From assembly GCA_964633715.1 (NCBI GenBank), contig CAZWHQ010000002.1, positions 62,001-126,000 of the forward strand: DNA of 64,000 nucleotides, read 5' to 3'. Positions within the stretch are counted from its first letter, which is position 1. Each line of letters starts with the position of its first letter. Below, piece by piece: positions 7,877 through 16,553 of this stretch. Made by a program: the position numbers and the translations under genes. Below the pieces are notes generated by a model. The model was not told where the DNA came from, ran no database searches, and was given only the letters and a program-made list of their open reading frames with translations. The DNA is from JAUWVG01 sp964633715 (lineage in GTDB: Bacteria > Acidobacteriota > Aminicenantia > Aminicenantales > Aminicenantaceae).

Positions 7877-9232
7877 ATGGAACTTGACTTGATGTTTTTG
7901 AAAAAAACTCCCCCCCATAGCATGGAGTCTGAAAAGACCGTTCTGGGCGGAATTTTAGTCAATAACAAAAACCTGAATGTTGTGCTTTCTATCGTTATTC
8001 CAGAGGATTTTTATAAAGAGGCCCACAGAACTATTCTTGAAAAAATCATTAAGCTTGTGGATAAAGGCCTCCCTGCGGATTTGCTCTCGCTTACAGAAGA
8101 ACTCCAGAAAAGCGGACATCTGGATGAAGTGGGCGGTGCGACCTATGTCTCTTCATTGATGGATGGTGTTCCCAGAAGCCTTAATATCGAGTACCACACA
8201 CAAACGATCAAAGAAAAAGCCCTCCTGCGGAGACTCATCTTGTCTTCGGCGAAGACAATCACCCAGAGTTACGAGCAGAAAGAAGATCCCGATCGGATTT
8301 TAGATGAGGCACAGGCAGGGATTATTCAGGTGGCGGAGCAAAGGATCCAACAGGGTTTTGTTCCCATTGCAAGCGTGACATCTCCCACGTTGGAGGTTGT
8401 GGATGCTTATAGGAAGAAAAAAGATGCGGTAACCGGAGTCCCGGCAGGATTTCGTGATTTAGATGCTTTGACTTCTGGATTTCATGGTTCTGAATTTGTG
8501 GTTATCGCTGCACGCCCATCGATGGGCAAAACCGCATTATGTCTTAACATCTCACAGCATGTTGGAATCAAGGCCAATGGATCGGTCGGTTTTTTTTCTT
8601 TGGAAATGGCCAAGGAGCAACTTGTTCTGCGGATGTTATGTGCTGAAGCCCAACTTGACCTCAAAAAGGCAAGAACCGGGTTTGTTGGAGATAGAGAATT
8701 TGAACGGCTGAAGTTAGCGGCTGAAGTCCTTTCTCAAGCCAGGGTGTTTGTGGATGAAACTCCTGCTCTCAGCGTGATGGAAATGAAGGCCAAGTCAAGA
8801 CGGTTAAAAATGGAACACGGCTTAGACATCGTTTTCATCGATTATATTCAACTCATGCGCGTGGGAGGGAGGTTTGAAAACAGAAACCAGGAAATGTCCT
8901 TTATTTCCCGCTCGTTGAAAGAGTTGTCAAAAGAACTGCAGATTCCTGTTGTGGGGATCTCTCAGCTCAGCAGGGCGCCTGAAAAAGGGCGCCGCGAACC
9001 TATCCCCCAACTCTCCGATCTGAGAGAATCGGGGGCTATCGAACAGGATGCAGATGTGGTCATTTTTATCTATCGACCGGAGTTTTACAGGCCGGATGAG
9101 GAAAATATTCGGGGAATTGCAGAGATCAATGTAGCCAAACAGCGGAACGGCCCGACCGGGAAAATCAGCCTTGCCTTTATACGAGAGTATGCCAGATTCG
9201 CAGACATGGAATTTCATTCTTTTGAACCGTAA
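7877..9232 (+). CDS. dnaB: replicative DNA helicase
   Basis: Hexameric helicase that unwinds DNA ahead of the replication fork. The 451-residue protein has the N-terminal domain beginning PPHSMESEKTVLGGIL, then a RecA-like core with Walker A ARPSMGKTALC (near residue 214), DIVFIDYIQLMR (Walker B, residues 315-326) and SQLSRAPEKG...LSDLRESGAIEQDADVV. The ATG at 7877 has GAGGAA 5 nt upstream. rplI-dnaB is a common order; radA, another RecA-fold replication/repair ATPase, lies further along the same strand. No intein or insertion. Confidence 0.97.
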   Translation: MELDLMFLKKTPPHSMESEKTVLGGILVNNKNLNVVLSIVIPEDFYKEAHRTILEKIIKLVDKGLPADLLSLTEELQKSGHLDEVGGATYVSSLMDGVPRSLNIEYHTQTIKEKALLRRLILSSAKTITQSYEQKEDPDRILDEAQAGIIQVAEQRIQQGFVPIASVTSPTLEVVDAYRKKKDAVTGVPAGFRDLDALTSGFHGSEFVVIAARPSMGKTALCLNISQHVGIKANGSVGFFSLEMAKEQLVLRMLCAEAQLDLKKARTGFVGDREFERLKLAAEVLSQARVFVDETPALSVMEMKAKSRRLKMEHGLDIVFIDYIQLMRVGGRFENRNQEMSFISRSLKELSKELQIPVVGISQLSRAPEKGRREPIPQLSDLRESGAIEQDADVVIFIYRPEFYRPDEENIRGIAEINVAKQRNGPTGKISLAFIREYARFADMEFHSFEP

Positions 9233-9234
9233 AA

Positions 9235-10023
9235 ATGACAGAGCCCAATCGGTCCTCTTTTCTGTTTCGATTTTTAACAAAAGCTGGAGAGATCGGAGAG
9301 CTCTTCAGATTGACCGTAAAAAACATATTCACAAAATCGTGGGAAAAGAAAAACTTTCTCCAGCAGTTGGAAGAAATAGGTGTCAAGTCCCTCCCGATTG
9401 TGACAATTACAGCCGCTTTTGGCGGATTGGTTTTTGGCCTTCAGATCTATATTGCATTTACTAGATATGTGGGACATGGATCCGAGGCTTACTCCGGGCC
9501 GATCATATCTTTGGGCCTATCGAAGGAGCTGATCCCTGTTTTTGTAGGGCTCATGCTTTCGGGGCGCGTGGGCTCATCTATGGCGGCTGAAATCGGCACA
9601 ATGAAAATCACCGAGCAAATCGATGCCCTTTTTAGTTTGGGTGCAGATCCGAACCGTTTTCTTGTTGTCCCAAGGACTTTGGCATGTGTGGTTATCCTTC
9701 CCATGTTGACGCTCTATGGTGACTTTATCGGGATCCTTTCGGGTTTTTTCTACAATATTGTGCTCATGGGAGTGAACCGTCATGTCTACATCACCAACAC
9801 GTTAACCTACTTTGAGATGTGGGATGTGGTCTCTGGACTTATCAAGGCAGTATTCTTTGGTTTGATTATCGCTATTATTGGCTGCTGGCAGGGATTGAGG
9901 ACGGAAGCCGGTGCGGAAGGCGTCGGGAAAGCGACAACACGAGCTGCCGTGATCTCGAGTATTCTCATTCTTATATTTAACTTTTTTCTCAGCAAAATTC
10001 TTCCGGGGAGTGTCAGCGGGTGA
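9235..10023 (+). CDS. mlaE: MlaE-family ABC permease
   Basis: Permease of the Mla phospholipid transporter, which moves lipids between inner and outer membranes. The 262-residue protein has the amphipathic N-terminal helix (LFRLTVKNIFTKSW), about five membrane segments, and the family signature around GRVGSSMAAEIGTMKITEQIDALFSLGADP. It starts 2 nt after dnaB and its stop overlaps mlaF (GTGA), so the cassette mlaE-mlaF-mlaD is translated as a unit. Confidence 0.94.
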   Translation: MTEPNRSSFLFRFLTKAGEIGELFRLTVKNIFTKSWEKKNFLQQLEEIGVKSLPIVTITAAFGGLVFGLQIYIAFTRYVGHGSEAYSGPIISLGLSKELIPVFVGLMLSGRVGSSMAAEIGTMKITEQIDALFSLGADPNRFLVVPRTLACVVILPMLTLYGDFIGILSGFFYNIVLMGVNRHVYITNTLTYFEMWDVVSGLIKAVFFGLIIAIIGCWQGLRTEAGAEGVGKATTRAAVISSILILIFNFFLSKILPGSVSG

Positions 10024-10769
10024 TTCGTTTTTTGGAGGTGCATAAATCCTTTGGAGAGAACCATGTGCTCAGAGGCCTGAATTTAGAGATCAATAAAGGA
10101 GAAACCCTCGTTGTTATCGGACAAAGCGGTTCTGGGAAAAGTGTTCTCCTCAAACATATGATCGGACTCCTTTTGCCTGATAGGGGACAGATATTTATTG
10201 ATGGAGTAAATGTGACCAACCTTCGAGATGAGAAAGAGCTGTATGCGATCCGAAGGAAATTTGCCATGCTCTTCCAGGGAGCCGCACTTTTTGATTCCAT
10301 GACAGTGGCTCAGAATGTGAGCTTCGGATTGGAGCGGTACACGAACTATCCTTCAGAAAAAATCCAGAGAATTGTCACAGAGTGTTTAGATATTGTGGGT
10401 TTACGGAATGTGGAACATCTGATGCCATTTGAGCTTAGCGGTGGGATGAAAAAGAGAGTTGGACTGGCAAGAGCCATCGCGTACAATCCTGAGATTATTC
10501 TCTATGATGAACCCTCTACGGGTATTGACCAAATCCGAGCCAATGCCATTAATGACCTGATTAACAGGTTGAAGGAGGAGCTGAATGTGACCTCTGTTGT
10601 CATCACTCATGATATGGACAGCACGTTTAAGGTGGCGGACAGGATTGCCATGCTCTACCAGGGGTCGATTATTGAGAGCGGAACAAAAGAAGAGATTCAG
10701 AATTCGAAGAATCGAATTGTCCAGCAGTTTATTCATGGAGATGCGGAAGGGCCTCTTGAAAATTGGTAA
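10020..10769 (+). CDS. mlaF: MlaF-family ABC ATPase
   Basis: ATPase driving MlaE. The 249-residue protein has Walker A GQSGSGKS (residues 39-46), Q-loop LFQGAALFDS, ABC signature LSGGMKKRVGLARA, Walker B ILYDEPSTGID and H-loop VVITHD. These and the MlaF-type LFQGAALFDSMTVAQNV assign it to the lipid-import clade rather than generic exporters. The GTG start at 10020 overlaps the mlaE stop by 4 nt. Confidence 0.94.
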   Translation: MIRFLEVHKSFGENHVLRGLNLEINKGETLVVIGQSGSGKSVLLKHMIGLLLPDRGQIFIDGVNVTNLRDEKELYAIRRKFAMLFQGAALFDSMTVAQNVSFGLERYTNYPSEKIQRIVTECLDIVGLRNVEHLMPFELSGGMKKRVGLARAIAYNPEIILYDEPSTGIDQIRANAINDLINRLKEELNVTSVVITHDMDSTFKVADRIAMLYQGSIIESGTKEEIQNSKNRIVQQFIHGDAEGPLENW

Positions 10770-10805
10770 AGAATAGTCTAGGGTGAATGAATAGAAGAGA
10801 CCATA

Positions 10806-12179
10806 ATGAAGAGTTTAAAAAAGGAAGAAAAAAGGGCAAAAAGAGAATTGGAGGACAGAAATGTCCGTGAATTTAAACAAAAAGTAAAAATCGGCGTCTT
10901 TTTTGTGACAATATTCCTTATTTTTGCCATGTTTATTATGTTTGTGGGGGATATAGGCCTTATTTTTAAGAAAAAAGGGTATCCTCTCTATGTGTCGTTT
11001 GACACCGTCATTGGATTGGCCAAAAGGTCCTATGTTCGGATGGCGGGATTAAAAATTGGGTACGTGAAAGATATCCAATTAAAAGGAGTCCGGCCTGAAG
11101 TCGAGCTGCTTATTGCTCCGGCCGTTAAAGTCCAAAATGGATCAAAAGCGACCATGGCTACAGCTGGGCTTATCGGAGAAAAATATGTAGAGATTATTCC
11201 TGGAGAGGACGAGGGTTTTTTCCTACCAGGGGAAAACCTGCTTCCCGAAGTCTCCTTTGATATCGAACAGCTTGGGAAAATGTTTCTTTCAGTAGGAGAG
11301 GATGTGAAGGCACTGGGTGAGTCCGTCAAGATAATTCTTGGTAAGGAGGAATCGGCGACCAGCGTCCAGGATGCCTTAGAAGAATATTCGGCCTTGGCGA
11401 CAAATCTGAAAGAATTCTTGTCTGAAAACCGCCAAAGTGTCAAGCAGGGGATTCAAAATACTGCGAAGGCGGTCGACAGCTTTGAAAAAAAAGTAGAGGA
11501 CATTTCGAGGGATCTGGAAGAATTTGTTTCGGTCATGAAGGAAATGGTTGAAGAAAACAGAGATCCTATCAGACTGAATTTAGTAAAGATCAAGGATCTG
11601 ATCGAAAAAACTGAAAAATCTCTACAGCTTTTAAATGAATCTCTCGAGAAGATCAATAAAGGGGATGGAACAATTGGAAAGTTGATCCAGAATCCTGATC
11701 TCTACCAGCGTGCTGAAGGAGCGCTGGAGGACATCGAGAGAATTATCAATCCTCTCGTTTCCATGACTGCTCGTTTTGGACTGCGGGCAGAGTATTTCAG
11801 TCAAAGCCAAATGGTCAAAAATACATTCATGGTGGACATCTGGGCGGCCAAAAACAAGTATTTCCTTGGCCAGGCGGTCTATGATCCCTGGCTGGATGTA
11901 TTCACTCTGTCTATCCAAGGAGGCTACCGCCTGGGCCCTTTCGTTCCAAGGTTGGGAGTTCTTGAATCCAAGGTTGGCGCTGGACTAGATGTCTACACAT
12001 TGGAGGACCGTCTGCTGGTTAGCCTGGAAGGATTTGATTTTAACAGGCAGACAAGTCCCCGTTTTCGGGCATGGACCCGGTATTCGGCCACAAAAAACCT
12101 TTATATTATCCTCGGAATCGATGATTTCACTTTAACCTCTAAAAGAGAGTTTTATTTCGGACTGGGCCTGGGATTGTAA
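10806..12179 (+). CDS. mlaD: MCE (MlaD-family) protein with coiled coil and a beta-rich C-terminal domain
   Basis: The 457-residue protein has a basic N-terminus, one membrane anchor (about residues 28-48), and a single MCE domain (about 58-140, YVSFDTVIGLAKRSYVRMAGLKIG and GLIGEKYVEI). A long helical stretch follows (about 160-320, many Glu/Lys heptads). The last ~140 residues are strikingly beta-like, alternating hydrophobic and polar with many Gly and aromatic residues (GLRAEYFSQ, AVYDPWLDVFTLSIQGGYRLG) and ending YFGLGLGL. E. coli MlaD is about 183 residues. The extension could span the periplasm and insert in, or dock on, the outer membrane. Its final codon overlaps radA by 1 nt. Confidence 0.85.
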   Translation: MKSLKKEEKRAKRELEDRNVREFKQKVKIGVFFVTIFLIFAMFIMFVGDIGLIFKKKGYPLYVSFDTVIGLAKRSYVRMAGLKIGYVKDIQLKGVRPEVELLIAPAVKVQNGSKATMATAGLIGEKYVEIIPGEDEGFFLPGENLLPEVSFDIEQLGKMFLSVGEDVKALGESVKIILGKEESATSVQDALEEYSALATNLKEFLSENRQSVKQGIQNTAKAVDSFEKKVEDISRDLEEFVSVMKEMVEENRDPIRLNLVKIKDLIEKTEKSLQLLNESLEKINKGDGTIGKLIQNPDLYQRAEGALEDIERIINPLVSMTARFGLRAEYFSQSQMVKNTFMVDIWAAKNKYFLGQAVYDPWLDVFTLSIQGGYRLGPFVPRLGVLESKVGAGLDVYTLEDRLLVSLEGFDFNRQTSPRFRAWTRYSATKNLYIILGIDDFTLTSKREFYFGLGLGL

Positions 12180-13534
12180 TGAAGACCAAAACGACTTTTT
12201 CCTGCCAAAATTGTGGATTCCACTCCCCCAAATGGCTTGGACGCTGTCCGAGCTGCGGCGAATGGGAAACTCTTGTTGAGGAAATGGAGGAACAATCTGC
12301 AGAAGGTTTTTCTTTTCCTGTGTCTGATCCCGTGCTTTACAAAGATGTCAAGGAGGCAAAAAAGAGGAGGATCAAAACTGGAATCGAGGAACTCAACCGT
12401 GTTATTGGAGGCGGTGTTGTCTTGGGATCTCTCGTGTTGGTGGGGGGGGAGCCCGGAATCGGGAAGTCGACACTTTTGCTCCAGATCAGCCGTGATTTTG
12501 CGGAACAAGGTGAAAAGGTCCTTTATATCTCGGGAGAGGAATCCTTGGAACAAATCAAGCTTCGTGGAAAACGGCTTGGTGTGCAAGGTGGAGACCTGTA
12601 TCTATTGGCGGAAACAAACCTCGAAAGAATTATAACTCAGGCCGAAAAACTCAATCCTCAGATTCTCATCCTGGATTCCGTTCAAACGGCCTTCTCCTCC
12701 AAATTGTCTTCAAGTCCTGGTACGATCAGCCAGGTCCGGGAAGTCACCAATCAAATTTTTCGCTTTGCAAAAGCTAGAGAAATCTCTTCTTTCCTTATTG
12801 GACATATCACCAAGGAAGGCTCATTGGCTGGGCCAAAGTCTTTGGAGCACATGGTTGATGTGGTGCTCTATTTTGAAGGAGAACAAGATCACAGCTACAG
12901 AGTTCTGCGGGCCTTAAAGAATAGATTTGGGCCGGTGTCCGAGCTGGCCGTGTTTGAAATGGAAGAGAAGGGTCTTCAAGCTATTGCGAACCCATCGGCA
13001 TTTTTCTTAAAAGAACGGCCAAAGGATGAGGCTGGAAGTGTTGTTGTCTGCACACTCAAGGGATCGCGACCTCTTCTGGCGGAAGTTCAAGCCCTTGTCT
13101 CCTCTACTCTGTTTTCTGGAAATCCCCGAAGGATGACGGTCGGATTGGATCACTTCCGTACGGCTATGCTCCTGGCACTGATAGAGAGGAAACTGGGATT
13201 CAGTTTTGCAGGGGAAGATGTTTACTTGAATGTGCCTGGAGGTCTTTCTCTGGAAGAACCAGCCACCGATCTTGCGGTGATCTTGGCTGTTATATCCTGC
13301 ATGAAAAATAAGGCGGTCCCGCCGGATGTCGCCATCTTTGGTGAAGTGGGGCTGAGTGGAGAAATCCGCTCTGTCAGCCAACCGCTTACTCGGCTGAAAG
13401 AGGCCTCTTCTTTGGGTTTTAACAAGGTGATCCTTCCAAATGGGAATAAAATTAATAAAGATTTACGAGGGCTTCCTGATCTTCAGCTATTAGAGGCGAA
13501 AAATATCAGAGAGGCTTCCAATATATTATTTTAA
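12179..13534 (+). CDS. radA: DNA repair protein RadA/Sms
   Basis: RecA-like ATPase that processes recombination intermediates. The 451-residue protein has the C4 zinc finger CQNCGFHSPKWLGRCPSCGEW at the N-terminus, Walker A GGEPGIGKST near residue 96, the diagnostic KNRFG motif (RALKNRFGPVSEL) and a C-terminal Lon-protease-like domain (LNVPGGLSLEEPATDLAV, without protease activity in this family). Full length. The ATG overlaps the mlaD stop (TAATG). Confidence 0.96.
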   Translation: MKTKTTFSCQNCGFHSPKWLGRCPSCGEWETLVEEMEEQSAEGFSFPVSDPVLYKDVKEAKKRRIKTGIEELNRVIGGGVVLGSLVLVGGEPGIGKSTLLLQISRDFAEQGEKVLYISGEESLEQIKLRGKRLGVQGGDLYLLAETNLERIITQAEKLNPQILILDSVQTAFSSKLSSSPGTISQVREVTNQIFRFAKAREISSFLIGHITKEGSLAGPKSLEHMVDVVLYFEGEQDHSYRVLRALKNRFGPVSELAVFEMEEKGLQAIANPSAFFLKERPKDEAGSVVVCTLKGSRPLLAEVQALVSSTLFSGNPRRMTVGLDHFRTAMLLALIERKLGFSFAGEDVYLNVPGGLSLEEPATDLAVILAVISCMKNKAVPPDVAIFGEVGLSGEIRSVSQPLTRLKEASSLGFNKVILPNGNKINKDLRGLPDLQLLEAKNIREASNILF

Positions 13535-13545
13535 AGGTAAAACTC

Positions 13546-14538
13546 ATGGCTATTTTTATTTTACGATTTATCATTCTTGCCATCATAACAGCATCAGGAT
13601 ACTTTTTCCCCCCGTTTCATTTGAAAAACTTCATCGGAGCCGGGATTGCCCTGGTTTTGGGTGTTGTTATCGTCTATCTTGAGACAAGAATTCGGAAGAG
13701 CCAGTTTAAAATCATCTGGTCATCGACCTTGGGGACGTATGCAGGGGTGCTTCTCGGGTGGGGTTTGGGTTCTATCTATAAGACGATTTCTCAAGACATA
13801 ACAACGGCTGCGTTCATCCGCATCTTTTTTCTCATTATCATGCCCTATATTGGCTTCCTTGTGGGGACGCGCAAGTTTGAGTGGTTGTATCCTGCGCATC
13901 TGTTCGACTTTTTTCAAGAAAAAAGAACGGGACAGTCTCAGAAAATCCTCGACACCAGCGTTATTATTGACGGCCGGATCGCAGATATTAGCAATACCGC
14001 GTTTATCGAAGGCCCCTTGATTGTTCCTCAGTTCATTCTCAAGGAGCTGCAGCTCGTCGCCGACTCTCCTGACGGGGTCAAAAGACAAAGAGGGCGGAGA
14101 GGTTTGGACGTTTTAGAGCAGTTACAAAAATCTTCACAGGTTTCGGTCATCATCTCTGAAGTAGATTTTCCGGAAATCAAGGAAGTGGATACTAAGTTAA
14201 TTGAAATGGCCAAGCAGTTTGATGGAAAAATCATTACTAATGATTATAACTTAAGCAAGGTCGCTCAACTCCAGGGTGTCCCCATCCTCAACATCAATGA
14301 ACTGGCGAATACTCTTAAACCTGTGGTTCTTCCCGGTGAGGCGATCAAGGTGTTTATCCTTAAAGAAGGAAAAGAAAAGGATCAAGGAGTGGCCTATCTG
14401 GACGACGGGACGATGGTTGTGGTGGACAACTCCCGGAAATTGATCGGACAGACGGTCGATGTCACAGTCACATCTGTCCTGCAAACCACCGTAGGAAAGA
14501 TGATCTTTGGCCGATACAATGATGATAATGATGAGTAA
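13546..14538 (+). CDS. PIN-TRAM domain membrane protein (YacL family)
   Basis: The 330-residue protein has four N-terminal membrane segments (residues 1-125), then a PIN nuclease-type domain (about 140-260: ILDTSVIIDGRIADI, QGRRGLDVL-like region, IITNDYNLSKVA with the acidic metal ligands) and a C-terminal TRAM RNA-binding domain (about 265-325, GVAYLDDGTMVVVDN). This is the YacL/PIN-TRAM family, usually found next to radA and ispD as here. Its RNA substrate is not known. It overlaps ispD by 8 nt. Confidence 0.93.
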   Translation: MAIFILRFIILAIITASGYFFPPFHLKNFIGAGIALVLGVVIVYLETRIRKSQFKIIWSSTLGTYAGVLLGWGLGSIYKTISQDITTAAFIRIFFLIIMPYIGFLVGTRKFEWLYPAHLFDFFQEKRTGQSQKILDTSVIIDGRIADISNTAFIEGPLIVPQFILKELQLVADSPDGVKRQRGRRGLDVLEQLQKSSQVSVIISEVDFPEIKEVDTKLIEMAKQFDGKIITNDYNLSKVAQLQGVPILNINELANTLKPVVLPGEAIKVFILKEGKEKDQGVAYLDDGTMVVVDNSRKLIGQTVDVTVTSVLQTTVGKMIFGRYNDDNDE

Positions 14539-15190
14539 TGTCTTTGTGATCATCGTGGCTGCGGGTGAGGGAAAACGTTTTGGCTCTCCCAAGCTGTTTG
14601 CAGTCGTAAAGGGGAAAATGATTCTGGACTACAGCCTGGAGACATTCAACAACCATCCGGGGATTTTTGAGATGGTTCTTGTTTTGCGAGAGACAACGGA
14701 GGAAGCAATTTTTTTAGATCGATACGAAAAATTAAAAACCGTGGCAATTGGGGGAAAAAGACGCCAGGATTCTGTTTTGTCAGGTTTCCAGCAGATAAGC
14801 CCGGCCCAAGGGGATATTGTTCTTGTCCATGATGCAGCCAGACCAATGGTCAAAGCTGAATTGATAAATGCCGTCATTAAGAAGACTCAGGCAAAAGGCG
14901 CCGCCGTTCCTGTTTTGCCTGTTAGTGATACCATAAAAAAGATCGTTGGCGATCGAGTTTCTCAGACTATCGATCGTCAGGGATTATGTCGCATACAGAC
15001 TCCTCAAGGATTTTCCTGTGAGATCCTCAGCAGAGCTTTTAAAAGGAACTTAGAAGAGCAAACCATGTATACGGACGAAGCGACCCTTGTAGAAAGGCTG
15101 GGTCAAGATGTGTTTGTTGTACAAGGAGATCCTCAAAATTTGAAAATCACCGTGCCTGAGGACTTAAAGATTGTGGAGGCCCTGTGCTGA
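14531..15190 (+). CDS. ispD: 2-C-methyl-D-erythritol 4-phosphate cytidylyltransferase
   Basis: Couples CTP to methylerythritol phosphate in isoprenoid synthesis. From the ATG at 14531 the product is 219 residues: VFVIIVAAGEGKRFGSPK (nucleotide loop), LVHDAARPM, PVSDTIKK and TPQGFSCEIL. Several in-frame ATG codons lie at 14519-14531 in a GATGAT repeat; none has a clear ribosome binding site, so translation is probably coupled to the PIN-TRAM gene. Its stop overlaps ispF. Together with ispE at 2.7 kb three MEP-pathway genes are in the window. Confidence 0.95.
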   Translation: MSNVFVIIVAAGEGKRFGSPKLFAVVKGKMILDYSLETFNNHPGIFEMVLVLRETTEEAIFLDRYEKLKTVAIGGKRRQDSVLSGFQQISPAQGDIVLVHDAARPMVKAELINAVIKKTQAKGAAVPVLPVSDTIKKIVGDRVSQTIDRQGLCRIQTPQGFSCEILSRAFKRNLEEQTMYTDEATLVERLGQDVFVVQGDPQNLKITVPEDLKIVEALC

Positions 15191-15669
15191 AGATTAGAGT
15201 TGGCTTTGGTTATGATATCCACTCCATGAAGGAAGGGCGCACACTCTACCTGGGCGGTGTGGATATTCCCTATTCCAAAGGCCTTCTCGGACATTCGGAT
15301 GGAGACTGCCTGATCCATGCCATTGCCGATGCCCTGCTTGGGGCTCTGGGTGAGAAGGATATCGGTTCACTTTTTCCTGATACGGAGCCGGCTTATAAAA
15401 ACATCCGAAGCACACGGCTTCTAGAGGCCGTTGTCGGAAGGCTTTTTGAGAGAAAAATGGTTATCTGTAATATCGATACCGTTATCATCTGCCAGGAGCC
15501 GCGCCTTGCCGATCAAGTGATGCGGATGAAAGAGGTGCTGTGTCCGATCCTTCAAATCCGGCCGGAATTTTTGGGGATCAAACCGCGCACAAATGAAGGA
15601 TTTGGTGCCATTGGACGAGGGGAGGCTATTGCAGCCATGGCGACCGTTCTCCTTCAGCCAGAGGACTAA
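15184..15669 (+). CDS. ispF: 2-C-methyl-D-erythritol 2,4-cyclodiphosphate synthase
   Basis: Cyclises CDP-methylerythritol phosphate with release of CMP. The 161-residue protein carries the zinc ligands in RVGFGYDIH and LGHSDGDCLIHAIADALLGALGEKDIGSLFPD, plus TNEGFGAIGRGEAIAA at the end. The GTG start at 15184 overlaps the ispD stop by 7 nt and has GGAGG about 5 nt upstream. Confidence 0.96.
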   Translation: MLKIRVGFGYDIHSMKEGRTLYLGGVDIPYSKGLLGHSDGDCLIHAIADALLGALGEKDIGSLFPDTEPAYKNIRSTRLLEAVVGRLFERKMVICNIDTVIICQEPRLADQVMRMKEVLCPILQIRPEFLGIKPRTNEGFGAIGRGEAIAAMATVLLQPED

Positions 15670-15976
15670 TAGATAATGATTCTTTCTTCAATCCTCATCT
15701 TGGCCTTCTCCTATCCATTCGTGTGAAAAGTTCCCCACCCTCCGCCATGTCTACGGACGAAAAGGGATCGCGTCCTTAATCCAGTTTATTGGCCGCCCGC
15801 CTCAAAAAAGACAAATAGAATACAAGGGATGAAATTAAAAGAATAATCAGAGAAAAGGTTGATTAGATTTTAAAAACGGTGGTTTTTTTGGTGGGGGGAG
15901 TAATAAATACTCTCGATAGCTCGAATCAACCAATCCCGCATTGCAATGATTGTACTCATCATTGAATATTTTCTCT
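15670..15976. other. gene-free stretch after ispF
   Basis: No coding frame of any promise is visible in these 307 nt. GGACG...CGTCC can pair around 15755-15775. CAATGAT/ATCATTG (15944-15964, 7-nt loop) forms a small hairpin just beyond the stop of the minus-strand gene that follows. There is no clear T-rich terminator for the ispF operon. Confidence 0.5.
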
Positions 15977-16162
15977 TTATCCTACAGATGTTTTCAGACC
16001 GTTTGTCGTGTCTGATTTAGCCAGGAAGTTTGATATCTGTTCATATCCAGCTTCTTTCCCGACAACAAGGACCTCCACGATAGGTGAAGCGATCAGGCTA
16101 AATCCAACAAAACTGATCAGTGCGGCAGCGAGAAAAATAACAAATTTTGTTTTGAATTTCAT
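15977..16162 (-). CDS. small secreted or membrane protein (61 aa)
   Basis: Read on the minus strand, an ATG at 16162 is preceded by AAAAGGAGACAGACA, an excellent ribosome binding site. The 61-residue product MKFKTKFVIFLAAALISFVGFS has a basic start and one hydrophobic segment that could be a signal peptide or anchor, followed by about 35 polar residues (EVLVVGKEAGYEQISNFLAKS). No family recognised. It is isolated between ispF and gltX, both on the other strand, so it must have its own promoter. Confidence 0.6.
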   Translation of the reverse strand: MKFKTKFVIFLAAALISFVGFSLIASPIVEVLVVGKEAGYEQISNFLAKSDTTNGLKTSVG

Positions 16163-16222
16163 TGTCTGTCTCCTTTTCAAATTTTTGTTCATTTTCATGA
16201 CACTTATATATACGTAATTCAA

Positions 16223-16553
16223 TTACAAAAGGTTGCCTAATAACTACAGATGATTTACAGTTTTTGTAGGATTAATCCTGTTTCATCCTGAAGCAGACGT
16301 GGTGTGAGATAAGGGGGCCTCCATTTTTGAGATATATTTAGAATTCTGGGAACGAGACAGGCAGAATTGAGAAATCCACAGGTGAAGGCATTGGAGTAAA
16401 AGAGGAGGGAGGTGGGCTCTTTCCCGGAGCGTACGAAGGCGATGGTGGTAAGGTTCACTGAGAGCTTGTTCTTGAAATCGCAAAATTCGGGATGTTTGCT
16501 GAGAATTATTTGTTGTTTAGGATTTATGTAAAATCATGTAAAATGACAGCAAG
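16223..16553. other. gene-free stretch before gltX with tandem ATGTAAAAT repeats
   Basis: A minus-strand frame stays open for about 88 codons (16255-16520) but has no good start or recognisable protein, so I leave it unannotated. Just before gltX, ATGTAAAAT occurs twice in tandem (16526-16534 and 16536-16544), each containing a -10-like TAAAAT. The second would start transcription only a few nt before the gltX ATG. Confidence 0.4.

Noticed and set aside
7391..7968. Overlapping minus-strand frames opposite rplI
   Set aside because: Same artefact as opposite rpsF: antisense of an acidic low-complexity tail.
16255..16520. Minus-strand open frame of about 88 codons before gltX
   Set aside because: Only a weak GTG start without a ribosome binding site, and a composition (many Ser, Pro, Leu) typical of non-coding reading; kept only as a note in the intergenic entry.
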